Below, piece after piece: positions 36,508 to 45,081 of a DNA stretch of 64,000 nucleotides. The number at the start of each line of letters is the position of its first letter. Position 1 is the first letter of the stretch. The stretch is from positions 1-64,000 of the forward strand of contig NZ_JAQZAN010000027.1 in assembly GCF_028737255.1 (NCBI RefSeq), written 5' to 3'. The notes below the pieces were generated by a model. It saw nothing but the letters and a program-made list of their open reading frames with translations. It did no database searches and was not told where the DNA came from. Source of the DNA: Actinomycetospora straminea (GTDB lineage Bacteria > Actinomycetota > Actinomycetes > Mycobacteriales > Pseudonocardiaceae). The position numbers and the translations under genes are program-made.

Positions 36508-37748
36508 GCCGGGCTCCCCGTGGTCAGGGCGCCGACGGCGTCGACGGCACCGGCGATCACCTCGCCGTACACGTGTTCGTGCGCGGCGGCGACGCGGTCC
36601 CAGCCGTACTCGGCCTCCGCGCGGCGGCGCCCGGCCCGTCCGAGGGCGCGGGCGCGACGCGGGGCGCCACGCAGGCGATCCAGGGCCGCGGCCACGGCCG
36701 CCGGGTCACCGGCGGGCACGTGGTGGCCGGTGACGCCGTCGACGACGGTGTCGGCGAGCCCGCCGACCGCCGCCGCCACGACCGGGCGGGCGCACGCCAT
36801 CGCCTCGAGCGGGACCAGGCCGAACGGCTCGTAGGCGGGCACGCAGGCCACGGCGTCGGCGGAGCGGTACAGGGCGGGCAGCGCGTCCTGGCCGACGGCG
36901 CCGAGGAAGTGCACGCGGTCGGCGACGCCGAGCTCGCGGGCCAGCCGGCGCAGCCGCGCGACCTCCGGGTCGTCGTCGAGGCCCTCGGCGCGCGGCCCGC
37001 CGGCGACGACGAGCTCGGCGTCGTCGGGCAGGGCCGCGAGGGCGGCGACGACGGTGTCGACGCCCTTGCGCGGCACGAGGCGGCTCACGGTGAGCACGCG
37101 GAAGGCGCGGCCACGGGGAGCGGTGTCCCCCGCCGCCGTGAAGTGGGAGACGTCGACACCGCACGGCACCACGGTCACCTGGTCGACCGGCACCCCGAGC
37201 GCGACGAGCTCGTCGACCTCCTCGCGGCAGGTCGCGAGCACGCGGTCCACCTAGGCGCCCAGGTCGCTCTCGACCGCGACGCGGCGGGCGGGGCTGGTGT
37301 CCTCGGCGCCCTGGTGACGGCGCTTGACCGACCCGAGGGCGTGGAACGTCTGCACGACCGGCACCCCGAGCGCGCGGGCGGCCGGCAGCGCGGCCATCCC
37401 GGACATCCAGAAGTGGGCGTGCACGACGTCGGGACGCTCGTCCCGCCAGCAGGCGGCGAGCTCGGCGGAGAACGCGTCCATGTGCTCGACGAGCTCGTCC
37501 TTGGGCACCTCGACGGGCGGACCGGCGTCGACGTGGTCGACGGTGACGCGCGCGGCGAGCGCGACCCGCCGCGGCGTGCGGCGGTCGGTGCGGCGGGTGT
37601 GGACGACCACCTCGTGGCCGGCGTCGGCCAGCGCCAGCGCCAGCGCACGCACGGCGACGTTCTGGCCGCCGGCGTCGACGCCGCCGAGCCCGTCCGACGC
37701 CGCCAGCGGGCTGGCGTGCTCGGAGACCATCGCGATCCGCATGCGCAC
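36504..37748 (-). pseudogene. Family 4 glycosyltransferase interrupted by an in-frame amber codon
   Basis: A 414-codon GT-B gene is broken at codon 166 by TAG (37253-37251). The N-part (RIAMVSEHASPL, GGQNVAVRALALAL, VVHAHFWMSG) and the C-part (VDRVLATCREEV, LTVSRLVPRKGVD, PAYEPFGLVPLEAMACARPV) are in the same frame with no other damage. The context ESDLGA-stop-VDRVLATC suggests a CAG to TAG change. It may be a recent pseudogene, a sequencing error or a suppressed codon. A GTG-type internal start could yield the C-part alone, but that lacks the acceptor domain. It lies just upstream of gmhA and overlaps it by 4 bases. Confidence 0.85.
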
Positions 37749-37868
37749 TCCTCCCTCGGCCCGTGCGAGGGCCGGGTCATCGTTCGGGGGCGGCGCGGCG
37801 GGCGCGCCACGGGACGGCGGGGACGCGGACCGGCACGTGGCTGGACCGGTCCCGCACCCCGGGGGTGG

Positions 37869-38951
37869 TCAGACCGCGGGTGCCAACCGGCGGGGCTCCC
37901 GGGCGCGCTCCGCCGCGTCGCCCTCGATCAGCTCGTCGAGCAGGAGATCCCAGTCGGCGAGGAAGCGGTCCACCCCGTGGCGGGCCAGCGCCGAGGCCCG
38001 GGCGGTGGCGCCCGCCGCGCGGGCGAGCTCCGGATCGTCGCGGTAGGTGCGCAGGCCCTCGCGGAGGACCCGCAGGTCGGTGGCCACCACGCCCGCCCCG
38101 GCCGGGACGTCGACCGCGGCCTCGGTGGTCGCGAGCGCGACCACCGGCATCCCGAGCATCATCGCCTCGATCAGCGACAGCCCCAGCGAGGTCCAGCGCA
38201 CCGGGTGGAGGTACACGCGGTGGCGCGCCATCTCGGTGTGCAGCCGGTCCTGGGGCAGGTCGCCCCCGATCGCGATGCCGGGGTGGCGGACGGCCTCGCC
38301 GAGGCGCTCGCTGCCGATCCCGTAGACGTCGAGACCGACGGTGTCGGCGAAGCCCGCGAGCAGGTCGGTGCCGGTCACGCGGTTCCGGCGCACCGGCTCG
38401 TTGACGACGACCGCCGCGCGGTCCAGCTCGCCGGTGTAGCGGTCGCCCGGGTCGAGCACGCCGTGCTCGACGACGCGGACCGGCGCCCGCCCGGTGTCCC
38501 ACATCAGCACGTTGAAGTGCGTCACGTGCACGACGGGGATGTCGTCGCGGTCGGCCATCGGGTGGCGCGACGTGGGGACGTCACCCTTCGGCGTGTTGTG
38601 CTCCACGAACACCGCAGGCAGGTCGACGCCGGGTCGCCGCCCCGTCCAGCGCTCGGTGAGCTCGATCTCCTCGGGGCGCTGGAGCACGACGGCGTCGATG
38701 GCCTCGGCGCGCTCGCGCAGCTGCTCCGGGGTGGCCTCCTCGGCCCGTGCCGGCCAGTCCCAGGCCGCCGGCCGTCCCCCGCCCCAGGGCCCGCGCTCCG
38801 GCAGCACCGGCAGCAGGCACGTGTGCCGCCCCTGGACGAACGCGGTGGTCCAGGAGCCGTGGACGTGCCAGTGCAGGACGGTGCGCGCCGGCGTCCGGGC
38901 TGGTTCCGGGACCGACGCCGGGGACGGCGCGGGGTCGGACGGGTAGGTCAC
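37869..38951 (-). CDS. GT-B glycosyltransferase
   Basis: This 360-residue protein resembles family 1/4 glycosyltransferases. It has VLHWHVHGSWTTAFVQG at the N-terminus, VFVEHNTPKGDVPTSRHPMA in the acceptor half and a donor-site region HPVRWTSLGLSLIEAMMLGM followed by PVVAL. The HNTPKG motif recalls glycosyltransferases of surface polysaccharide clusters. It starts with GTG and lies between the heptosyltransferase-like gene and the interrupted glycosyltransferase, same strand. The sugar is unknown; heptose is possible from context. Confidence 0.82.
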   Translation of the reverse strand: MTYPSDPAPSPASVPEPARTPARTVLHWHVHGSWTTAFVQGRHTCLLPVLPERGPWGGGRPAAWDWPARAEEATPEQLRERAEAIDAVVLQRPEEIELTERWTGRRPGVDLPAVFVEHNTPKGDVPTSRHPMADRDDIPVVHVTHFNVLMWDTGRAPVRVVEHGVLDPGDRYTGELDRAAVVVNEPVRRNRVTGTDLLAGFADTVGLDVYGIGSERLGEAVRHPGIAIGGDLPQDRLHTEMARHRVYLHPVRWTSLGLSLIEAMMLGMPVVALATTEAAVDVPAGAGVVATDLRVLREGLRTYRDDPELARAAGATARASALARHGVDRFLADWDLLLDELIEGDAAERAREPRRLAPAV

Positions 38952-39002
38952 CGGCGAGGTATTGGTTCCGCGTCGAACCCATAAACTCCGCCCACCGAAC
39001 TA

Positions 39003-40067
39003 CTACTCTCCGTACACGACCGTGGTGACGGCCTTGACGACGTCGTCGCCGCGCACCCCGTCCAGACAAGGGTGACCAGGCACGGGGCAGGTCCGCGCGC
39101 GTGTTCCACGACACGGCGCGTCCTGGTCGCCGAGCAGAATCCGTGGCACTCCGTAAGGAGCCCACCGTTCCGGCGGCACCACGGGGGCGAACAGGGAGAT
39201 CACCGGCACACCCACGGCGGCGGCCAGGTGCGCCGGGCCGGTGTTGCCCACCACGACCGCCCGCGCCCGGGCCAGGACGGCGGCGAGCGTGCCGAAGCCG
39301 GTGCGCCCGCCGAGATCGACACCGGCGCGGCCGGCCACCTCCGCGGTCAGCGCCGTCTCCCCCGGCGCGCCGGTGACGACGACCCGGTGGCCGGCCGCGG
39401 TGAGCGCGGCGACGCCCTCCGCGGCCCGGTGCGGCGACCACGCCCGCGCGGGCACGGACGCGCCGGGGTGCAGCACGACGTAGTCGCCGTCGACCTCGTG
39501 CGCGGCGAGGAGGTCGGCGGCCTCCCGGCGCGCGGCGTCGTCGACGGTGACGGCGAGGCGCCCGTCGTCACCCGGGGGCAGCGCGTAGCCGGCACGCTCG
39601 GCGATCGCCAGGGCGCGCTCGGCCTCGGGGAGGTCGTCGGGGAGATCGACGGTCGGGTCGAGGGCCGGGTCGCCGGGGCGCAGGCGGACGTCGAGGAGGC
39701 TGCCCGGGTAGTCGACCGACGCCGCGGTGATGCGCGGGACGCCGGCGAGGCGCAGCACGAGCGCGGTCGGCAGCGGCGACTGGTGGAACGAGGTCAGCAC
39801 CACCGCCTCGTCGACGCGCAGGGCGGCCAGGGCGTCGACGACCTCCCCGGTGCCCTCCCGCGTCACCGGCTGCGGCTCGCCGTCCACCCACGGGCAGCGC
39901 CACACCGCGACGGCGTCGACGCCCGGCAGCAGCCCCGCCGCCTGCCGCCCGCGGGGCCCGACGAGCGCGACCACCTCGTCCGCGCCGGCGGCCACCGCGC
40001 GGATCGCCGGCCCGGACAGCAGCACGTCGCCGTCGCTGTCGAGGCGAACGACGAGCACCCGCGTCAC
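39003..40067 (-). CDS. Family 9 (heptosyltransferase-like) glycosyltransferase
   Basis: This 354-residue GT9 protein has RVLVVRLDSDGDVLLSGPAI at the N-terminus, VVLHPGASVPARAWSP in the middle and GNTGPAHLAAAVGVPVISLF in the donor site. GT9 enzymes of Gram-negatives (WaaC/WaaF) transfer ADP-heptose. Its GTG overlaps the gmhB stop (GTGA), a strong hint that nucleotide-heptose is the donor. The stop is 51 bases upstream of the next glycosyltransferase start. A second GT9 lies on the other strand at 42275. Confidence 0.9.
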   Translation of the reverse strand: MTRVLVVRLDSDGDVLLSGPAIRAVAAGADEVVALVGPRGRQAAGLLPGVDAVAVWRCPWVDGEPQPVTREGTGEVVDALAALRVDEAVVLTSFHQSPLPTALVLRLAGVPRITAASVDYPGSLLDVRLRPGDPALDPTVDLPDDLPEAERALAIAERAGYALPPGDDGRLAVTVDDAARREAADLLAAHEVDGDYVVLHPGASVPARAWSPHRAAEGVAALTAAGHRVVVTGAPGETALTAEVAGRAGVDLGGRTGFGTLAAVLARARAVVVGNTGPAHLAAAVGVPVISLFAPVVPPERWAPYGVPRILLGDQDAPCRGTRARTCPVPGHPCLDGVRGDDVVKAVTTVVYGE

Positions 40068-40594
40068 GAGTCGAACCCCAGGAGCGCCACGGCGCCGAGC
40101 AGGTCGTCGGCGAGGATGCCGCGCGCCCCGGCGGCGTCGACCTCCTCGGGGCGGGTGGCCGCGGTCGGCACGAGCACCGCCCGCGCGCCGGCCGCGTCGG
40201 CCGCGCCGACGTCGGCGGCGATGTCCCCGACCACCGCGACCTCGCCCGGCGCGACCCCCAGCGCCGCCGCGGCGGCGAGCACCATGCCGGGCGCGGGCTT
40301 GCGGCACCCGCACCCGTCGTCGGCGCCGTGCGGACACCAGCGCCAGTCGGCGAACGGGCCCAGCAGCTCCCCCACCCGGGTGTTCACGGCCGCCACCTGC
40401 GCGGGGTCCAGGAGGCCGCGCGCGACCCCCGACTGGTTGCTCACGACCCCCACCGGCACGCCGGCCGCGCGGAGGCGCGCGAGGGCCGCGGCGGCGGTCG
40501 GCACCGGCACCACGAGATCCGGATCGCCGTTGTAGGGGACGTCGACGACGAGGGTGCCGTCGCGGTCGAAGAGCACCGCGCGGGGACGGGTCAC
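40064..40594 (-). CDS. gmhB: D-glycero-D-manno-heptose-1,7-bisphosphate 7-phosphatase
   Basis: This 176-residue HAD phosphatase has AVLFDRDGTLVVDVPY (motif I), VSNQSGVARG (motif II), the zinc loop CPHGADDGCGCRKPAPGM and VGDIAADVGAA (motif IV). It removes the 7-phosphate made by the HldE kinase before nucleotidyl transfer. GTG 40594 was chosen as the first codon before the conserved strand. It heads the reverse-strand heptose operon and is divergent from the sigma operon at 40763. Confidence 0.93.
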   Translation of the reverse strand: MTRPRAVLFDRDGTLVVDVPYNGDPDLVVPVPTAAAALARLRAAGVPVGVVSNQSGVARGLLDPAQVAAVNTRVGELLGPFADWRWCPHGADDGCGCRKPAPGMVLAAAAALGVAPGEVAVVGDIAADVGAADAAGARAVLVPTAATRPEEVDAAGARGILADDLLGAVALLGFDS

Positions 40595-40665
40595 GGCGCG
40601 GCAGCACACCACGACGGCGGGCGGCGCGCACGTCACCCCGGCGGGCTCCGGCGCGTCGAGGGCTC

Positions 40666-40691
40666 GGTTTGTGGGGTGGGGGCCCGGGTAC
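40666..40691 (+). promoter_or_regulatory. SigF/SigB-type promoter of the second sigma operon
   Basis: GGTTT (40666-40670), a 15-base spacer and GGGTAC (40686-40691) match the SigF/SigB consensus GTTT-N14..16-GGGTA. It lies 72 bases before the start of the RsbW-like gene, which suggests autoregulation of this operon. Confidence 0.75.
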
Positions 40692-40762
40692 ACGCCGGGA
40701 GACCGGAGCCTCGCCGGTCTGTCCGCCGCCCGCGCGGGCGTGACCGACCAGGAGGACCTGCG

Positions 40763-41296
40763 TTGATCAGCCCCCAGCCACCCGAACACCGGGGCATGGG
40801 TGCGCCGCGTGACGTCGAAGTGCGCGTGCTGCCCGTGCCGGAGGCGCTGGTCACCGTGCGCACCGTCGCCGGCGACCTCGCCGCACGTGCCGAGTTCACC
40901 CTCGACGTGGTGGACGACCTGCGTCTGGCCGTCGACGAGGCGTGCACCTCCCTCGCCGCGCTCGCGCGGCCCGACACCAAGCTCACCGTCACGTTCGCCG
41001 TCGAGGACGAGCGGATCGTGCTGACCGCGTCGGTCTCCACCACCGGGCCGACGACCCTGGCGACCGACACGTTCGCGTGGCGCGTGCTCACCGTCCTCGC
41101 CGACGACGTGCGCGTGCTCGCCGAGGCGCCGTCGGTGCCGGGCGAGCCACACCGTCTCGCGCTGCGCGTGATCGTCGAGCGCCGCCGCGACGTCCCCCTC
41201 GCCGACGTCCTGCCCGACACCGGGACCGCCGACGACACCGCCCCCGCGGCCACCGTCTCCCGGCTCCCCGAGCCGCCGCGGGGCGCGGGCCCGTGA
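40763..41296 (+). CDS. RsbW-like anti-sigma factor (HATPase)
   Basis: This 177-residue GHKL-type anti-sigma protein is closely similar to the one at 21360 (VEVRVLPVPEALVTVRTVAG, DDLRLAVDEACTSLAAL, DTFAWRVLTVLADDVRVLAE). The start is a TTG set by the strong ribosome site GGAGGA (40751-40756) 6 bases upstream; ATG at 40796 would leave that site unused. It is coupled to the sigma gene by a GTGA overlap and preceded by a SigF-type promoter. No STAS gene is in this operon; the orphan STAS at 33292 may be its partner. Confidence 0.88.
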   Translation: MISPQPPEHRGMGAPRDVEVRVLPVPEALVTVRTVAGDLAARAEFTLDVVDDLRLAVDEACTSLAALARPDTKLTVTFAVEDERIVLTASVSTTGPTTLATDTFAWRVLTVLADDVRVLAEAPSVPGEPHRLALRVIVERRRDVPLADVLPDTGTADDTAPAATVSRLPEPPRGAGP

Positions 41297-42270
41297 GGAG
41301 CCCCGCCGCCGGCGCGCAGGCCGGAGCCACCGCCCCCGATCCCACGGATGTGAGCTCGATCGACGTCATGACCGACACCGCCGGCGCGACCGGTACCCAG
41401 GCCGCCGACGACGACGCGACCACGGCGCCGCGCCCCGAGCCGCGGGACACGGGGACCGAGGAGCGCACCGACGGCCGCCAGGACGGTCGGAACTCCGACC
41501 GCAAGGGCTCGCGCGGCGAGTACGACCACCTCATGCCGAAGCTCGCCGAGCACGCGTCGCTGGAACAGGGCTCGCCCGAGCGGCTGCGGCTGCGCGACGA
41601 GCTCGTGCGCGGGCACCTGCCGGTCGCCCAGCACATCGCGCGCCGGTTCTCCCGCCGCGGCGAGCCGGAGGAGGACCTCGAGCAGGTCGCCACGCTCGGC
41701 CTCATCAACGCCGTCGACCGGTACGACCCGGCCCGCGGCACCGACTTCCTGTCCTACGCCGTGCCGACGATCACCGGGGAGGTGCGCCGGCACTTCCGGG
41801 ACCAGGCCTGGTCGATGCGCGTCCCGCGCCGGCTCAAGGACCTCAACGTCACGCTGAGCTCGGCGATGTCGCAGATGTCGCAGACGCTGGGCCGCGCCCC
41901 CAACGCCGCCGAGCTCGCCGAGCACCTCGGCATCGGCAAGGAGGAGGTGCTCGAGGCCCTCGAGGCGTCGAACGCCTACCGCAGCGGCTCGCTCGACGAG
42001 ATGCTCGTCGACGACCCGGACTCGGGCACGGTCTCCGACCTGCTCGGCGAGGCCGACGCGGCGCTCGAGCAGGTCGAGTACCAGCAGTCGCTGGCCCCGC
42101 TGCTCGAGAAGCTCCCGCAGCGCGAGCGCACGATCATCATGCTGCGGTTCTTCAAGAACATGACGCAGTCGCAGATCGCCGAGCGCGTCGGGATCTCGCA
42201 GATGCACGTCTCCCGCCTGCTCGCCAAGACCCTCGCCCAGCTGCGCGACGGCCTCGGCGACGCGCGCTAG
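41293..42270 (+). CDS. SigF/SigB-type RNA polymerase sigma factor (second copy)
   Basis: This 325-residue sigma factor has region 2 DLEQVATLGLINAVDRYDP and SYAVPTITGEVRRHFRD and a region 4 helix-turn-helix TQSQIAERVGISQMHVSRLL. It aligns along its length with the factor at 20539. Its first 75 residues are an acidic, Asp/Thr-rich extension that the other lacks. The GTG overlaps the anti-sigma stop; ATG at 41368 is a possible later start. The two paralogous partner-switch systems probably answer different stresses. Confidence 0.92.
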   Translation: MRSPAAGAQAGATAPDPTDVSSIDVMTDTAGATGTQAADDDATTAPRPEPRDTGTEERTDGRQDGRNSDRKGSRGEYDHLMPKLAEHASLEQGSPERLRLRDELVRGHLPVAQHIARRFSRRGEPEEDLEQVATLGLINAVDRYDPARGTDFLSYAVPTITGEVRRHFRDQAWSMRVPRRLKDLNVTLSSAMSQMSQTLGRAPNAAELAEHLGIGKEEVLEALEASNAYRSGSLDEMLVDDPDSGTVSDLLGEADAALEQVEYQQSLAPLLEKLPQRERTIIMLRFFKNMTQSQIAERVGISQMHVSRLLAKTLAQLRDGLGDAR

Positions 42271-42274
42271 GGAC

Positions 42275-43216
42275 GTGCCTCCCACCGCCGTCGTCCTGCG
42301 CGACCTCGGCCTGGGCGACCTGCTCGTCGCCGTGCCCGCGCTGCGCCTGCTGCGCCGCGCCCTGCCCGCCCACGAGATCGTCCTCGTCGCCCCCGACGCC
42401 CTCGCCTCCCTCGTGGCACGGCTGCCGGAGGTGGACACCCACGTGCGTGATCTTCTGAGCTATAGCTCAGAAGATCACGCACGTACGGACGTGGCGGTCA
42501 ACCTGCACGGCAAGGGGCCGGAGAGCCACGCGCGGCTGGACGCCCTGGCGCCGCGACGGCGGATCGGGCACGCGGCGCCCGGCTGGGACGGGCCGGCGTG
42601 GACCGACGACCCCGCCCGCCCCGAGCGCCGCCGCTGGTGCGACCTGCTCGCCGCCACCGGCCTCGTCGCCCCCGACGACGCCCGCGCCGGCGCCGACGAC
42701 CTGACGCTCCCCGGCCGGCGCGCCGTCCCCGGCGGGCCGGTCGTCGTGCACCCCGGCGCCGCGTTCGGGTCGAAGCGCTGGCCACCCGAGCGGTTTGCGG
42801 CGTGCGCGGCGGCGCTCGCCGCCCAGGGCCACGCGGTCGTCGTCACCGGCGGCCCCGGCGAGCGCGCGCTCACCGCCGAGGTCGTCGCCCGCGCGGGCCT
42901 GCCCGACGACGCCGACCTCGGCGGGCGCACCGACCTCACCGGCCTGCTCGACCTCGTCGCCGCCGCGTCCCTGGTGCTCGCCGGCGACACCGGCATCAGC
43001 CACGTCGCCACGGCGTTCGGCACGCCCTCGGTGACCCTGTTCGGCCCCGTCCTGCCGACGCAGTGGGGGCCGCCGCCCGGGGGGCCGCACGTCGTCCTCG
43101 GCGACGACGCCGCGCGCCGCGGCGAGCGCTTCGCCGACGACCCCGACCCCGCGCTCCTCGCCGTCACCCCGGCCGACGTGCTCGCCGCGATACCGGCCGC
43201 CGCCGTCCCCGCCTAA
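42275..43216 (+). CDS. Family 9 (heptosyltransferase-like) glycosyltransferase with palindrome insertion
   Basis: This 313-residue GT9 protein has AVVLRDLGLGDLLVAVPALR, the mid-motif VVVHPGAAFGSKRWPPERF and donor-site GDTGISHVATAFGTPSVTLF. Residues 57-70 (VRDLLSYSSEDHAR) come from the palindrome 42441-42484, inserted between LPEVDTH and TDVAVNLHGKGPESH, a loop joining two conserved strands. The frame is intact and downstream motifs are normal. The GTG start is 4 bases after the sigma-factor stop, so the two genes may be read together, which would place heptose transfer under stress control. Confidence 0.9.
   Translation: MPPTAVVLRDLGLGDLLVAVPALRLLRRALPAHEIVLVAPDALASLVARLPEVDTHVRDLLSYSSEDHARTDVAVNLHGKGPESHARLDALAPRRRIGHAAPGWDGPAWTDDPARPERRRWCDLLAATGLVAPDDARAGADDLTLPGRRAVPGGPVVVHPGAAFGSKRWPPERFAACAAALAAQGHAVVVTGGPGERALTAEVVARAGLPDDADLGGRTDLTGLLDLVAAASLVLAGDTGISHVATAFGTPSVTLFGPVLPTQWGPPPGGPHVVLGDDAARRGERFADDPDPALLAVTPADVLAAIPAAAVPA
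42441..42484. repeat. Palindromic element, family A, copy 4 (inside GT9 gene, in frame)
   Basis: This perfect 44-bp palindrome is identical over its central 42 bp to copy 1. It is read in the open frame to give VRDLLSYSSEDHAR. The other two frames contain stops. Confidence 0.95.
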
Positions 43217-43226
43217 CCTCGCCCCC

Positions 43227-44036
43227 GTGAGACTGCGCTACGAGCTCCTGGGCTGTGCGCTGCACGGGCACGCGCTCGTCGGCACGGACGCGGCCGCGGT
43301 GCGCGCGCAGGACGCGCTGCTCGTGCGCGAGGACGCCGACGGCCTGCGCTGGCACCGCTGCCTGCGCTGCGACGGATGGGAGCCCCGCGCGGCCCCGACC
43401 GCACCGGCGCGGGACACCGTGCCCGGTCCCGACGAGGTCGAGGTCCCGCTGCGCGGGCGCCCGCTGCGCGACCGGTTCGTGCTGCGCCTCATCGCCCTGG
43501 ACCGCGCGGTGCACGTCGTGGCCCTCTCCCTGCTCGGAACCGCGGTGCTCCTGTTCGCCACCTACCGCGAGGCGTGGGGCCCGACCGCCGGGCAGATCGT
43601 CGGCATCCTGCAGGCCGGGATCGGCGGGCCGGTCGGCCACGGCGGACCGACCCTGCTCGTCGAGGTCGAGCGCGCGTTCGACGTCCCGGCCGCCACGCTG
43701 TACGGGCTCGCCGCCGTCCTGCTCGCCTACGCGGTGCTCGAGGCCGTCGAGGCCGTCGGGCTCTGGTACGCGCGCCGGTGGGCGGAGTACCTGACGTTCG
43801 TCGCCACCACGGTCCTGCTGGTGCCCGAGGTCTGGGAGCTCACGCACGGGCCGACCCCGCTGAAGATCCTCGCGCTGGTCGTCAACCTCACCGTCGTCGC
43901 CTACCTCCTCGTCGCCAAGCGGCTGTTCGGGCTGCGGGGCGGCGGGCGGGCCGAGGAGGCCGAGCGGGCGCACGACACGGGGTGGCCCGCGGTCGAGCGC
44001 GCCGGTCCGGGTACCGAACGGCTGACCGCGAGCTGA
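43227..44036 (+). CDS. DUF2127-type membrane protein
   Basis: This 269-residue membrane protein of the DUF2127 type has a cytoplasmic N-terminus with a CxxC (HRCLRCDGWEP). Four hydrophobic helices follow (VHVVALSLLGTAVLLF; LYGLAAVLLAYAVLEAVEAV; LTFVATTVLLVPEVWEL; ILALVVNLTVVAYLLV). Function is unknown. TAACCT (43214-43219) ends 7 bases before the GTG, indicating its own leaderless promoter. The DUF2127 pattern is in the second and third helices (YGLAAVLLAYAVLEAVEAVG, ARRWAEYLTFVAT). Confidence 0.78.
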   Translation: MRLRYELLGCALHGHALVGTDAAAVRAQDALLVREDADGLRWHRCLRCDGWEPRAAPTAPARDTVPGPDEVEVPLRGRPLRDRFVLRLIALDRAVHVVALSLLGTAVLLFATYREAWGPTAGQIVGILQAGIGGPVGHGGPTLLVEVERAFDVPAATLYGLAAVLLAYAVLEAVEAVGLWYARRWAEYLTFVATTVLLVPEVWELTHGPTPLKILALVVNLTVVAYLLVAKRLFGLRGGGRAEEAERAHDTGWPAVERAGPGTERLTAS

Positions 44037-44154
44037 CCACTCGTCATGTCGCCGACGGCAACGACCGATCGGCCCCCGAGCGGTGCCCTCCCGCCCCCGC
44101 GTGTGAGGTCCGCGTGACCGGTTGTGCACCCGGGCGGCGGGGTAAGCCAGGGCA

Positions 44155-45081
44155 GTGCCGCGTCTCGTCTCCTCGTCGTCCCCACCCGTGGCCTTCGCCC
44201 GGTCCCTGGCGGCGTCCGTGGCCGCCACGCTGCGCGGGCGGGACCTCGCCGCCGTCGCCGCCGGCCTGACCTACTTCGCCGCCCTCGGCGTCGTGCCGTG
44301 GCTGCTGCTCGCGGTCTGGGGCGCGGCCCTGCTGACCTCGCCGGAGACGATCGCCGGGTTCCTCGCGGACCTGCGGATGCTGGTGCCGCCGGAGATGGGC
44401 GCGCGACCGGTGTACGACGGTCTCGTGCGCGCGGGACTGAACCTGGGGTGGTGGGGCGCGCTCGCGACGATCGTCCCGGCCACCTTCTACGGCGAGGGCC
44501 TGCGCCGGGCGTCGCTGCGCCTGTCCCCGCGCACCGACCGCTTCACCGGCTGGCGCGCGCGGGTGAGCCTGCTGCCGCTGGTGCTCGCCGTGCCGGTGCT
44601 CGCACTCGGGGTGTTCGTCACGGCCCCGCTGCTCGCCGACCTCGCCCGCACCGGCGGCTTCTGGGGCACGCTCGGCCAGGTCGTCGTCGCCTTCCACGTC
44701 TCGTTCGTCGCGGTCGGGGTCGTGCTGACCTGGGGCTTCCGGGTCGTCGCGCCTGGCGGGCCCGGCTGGGCCGCGACGCTGCTCGGGGCGTTCGGCACCG
44801 CCGCGGTGATCTCCGGCTTCCTCCAGGGCTTCCTGCTGTTCCTCGCGCTCCCGATCGACCTCGGCATCCCGTTCGGCGGCCTGGACATCGTCGGTGCGAC
44901 GGTCGCGATCGCGCTGTGGATGTTCGTGCTGCACGTGCTGCTGCTCACCGGCTGGGCCACCACCGACGCCCTCGACCGCCGCTTCCGCGCCGCGGCCCGG
45001 GCCCGCACCGACGGGACTCCCGACCCCGGCCCGTCCTCGTCGCCGTCCGCCGCCCCGCTGTCCGTCGGGGCGGGACGGTGA
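44155..45081 (+). CDS. YihY/BrkB-family membrane protein
   Basis: This 308-residue protein has about six hydrophobic helices and the YihY/BrkB pattern: RDLAAVAAGLTYFAALGVVPWL at the start, LVRAGLNLGWWGALATIVPA, and GGLDIVGATVAIALWMFVLH near the end. The family was once called ribonuclease BN; the role is unknown, possibly envelope-related transport. The Ser/Pro-rich tail is unstructured. Its stop overlaps the CruF-type gene start (GTGA), so it heads a coupled set of genes for carotenoid modification. Confidence 0.85.
   Translation: MPRLVSSSSPPVAFARSLAASVAATLRGRDLAAVAAGLTYFAALGVVPWLLLAVWGAALLTSPETIAGFLADLRMLVPPEMGARPVYDGLVRAGLNLGWWGALATIVPATFYGEGLRRASLRLSPRTDRFTGWRARVSLLPLVLAVPVLALGVFVTAPLLADLARTGGFWGTLGQVVVAFHVSFVAVGVVLTWGFRVVAPGGPGWAATLLGAFGTAAVISGFLQGFLLFLALPIDLGIPFGGLDIVGATVAIALWMFVLHVLLLTGWATTDALDRRFRAAARARTDGTPDPGPSSSPSAAPLSVGAGR

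Noticed and set aside
29732-42484. A CRISPR array made of the repeated palindrome
   Set aside because: Copies are kilobases apart with genes between them and no regular spacers or cas genes.
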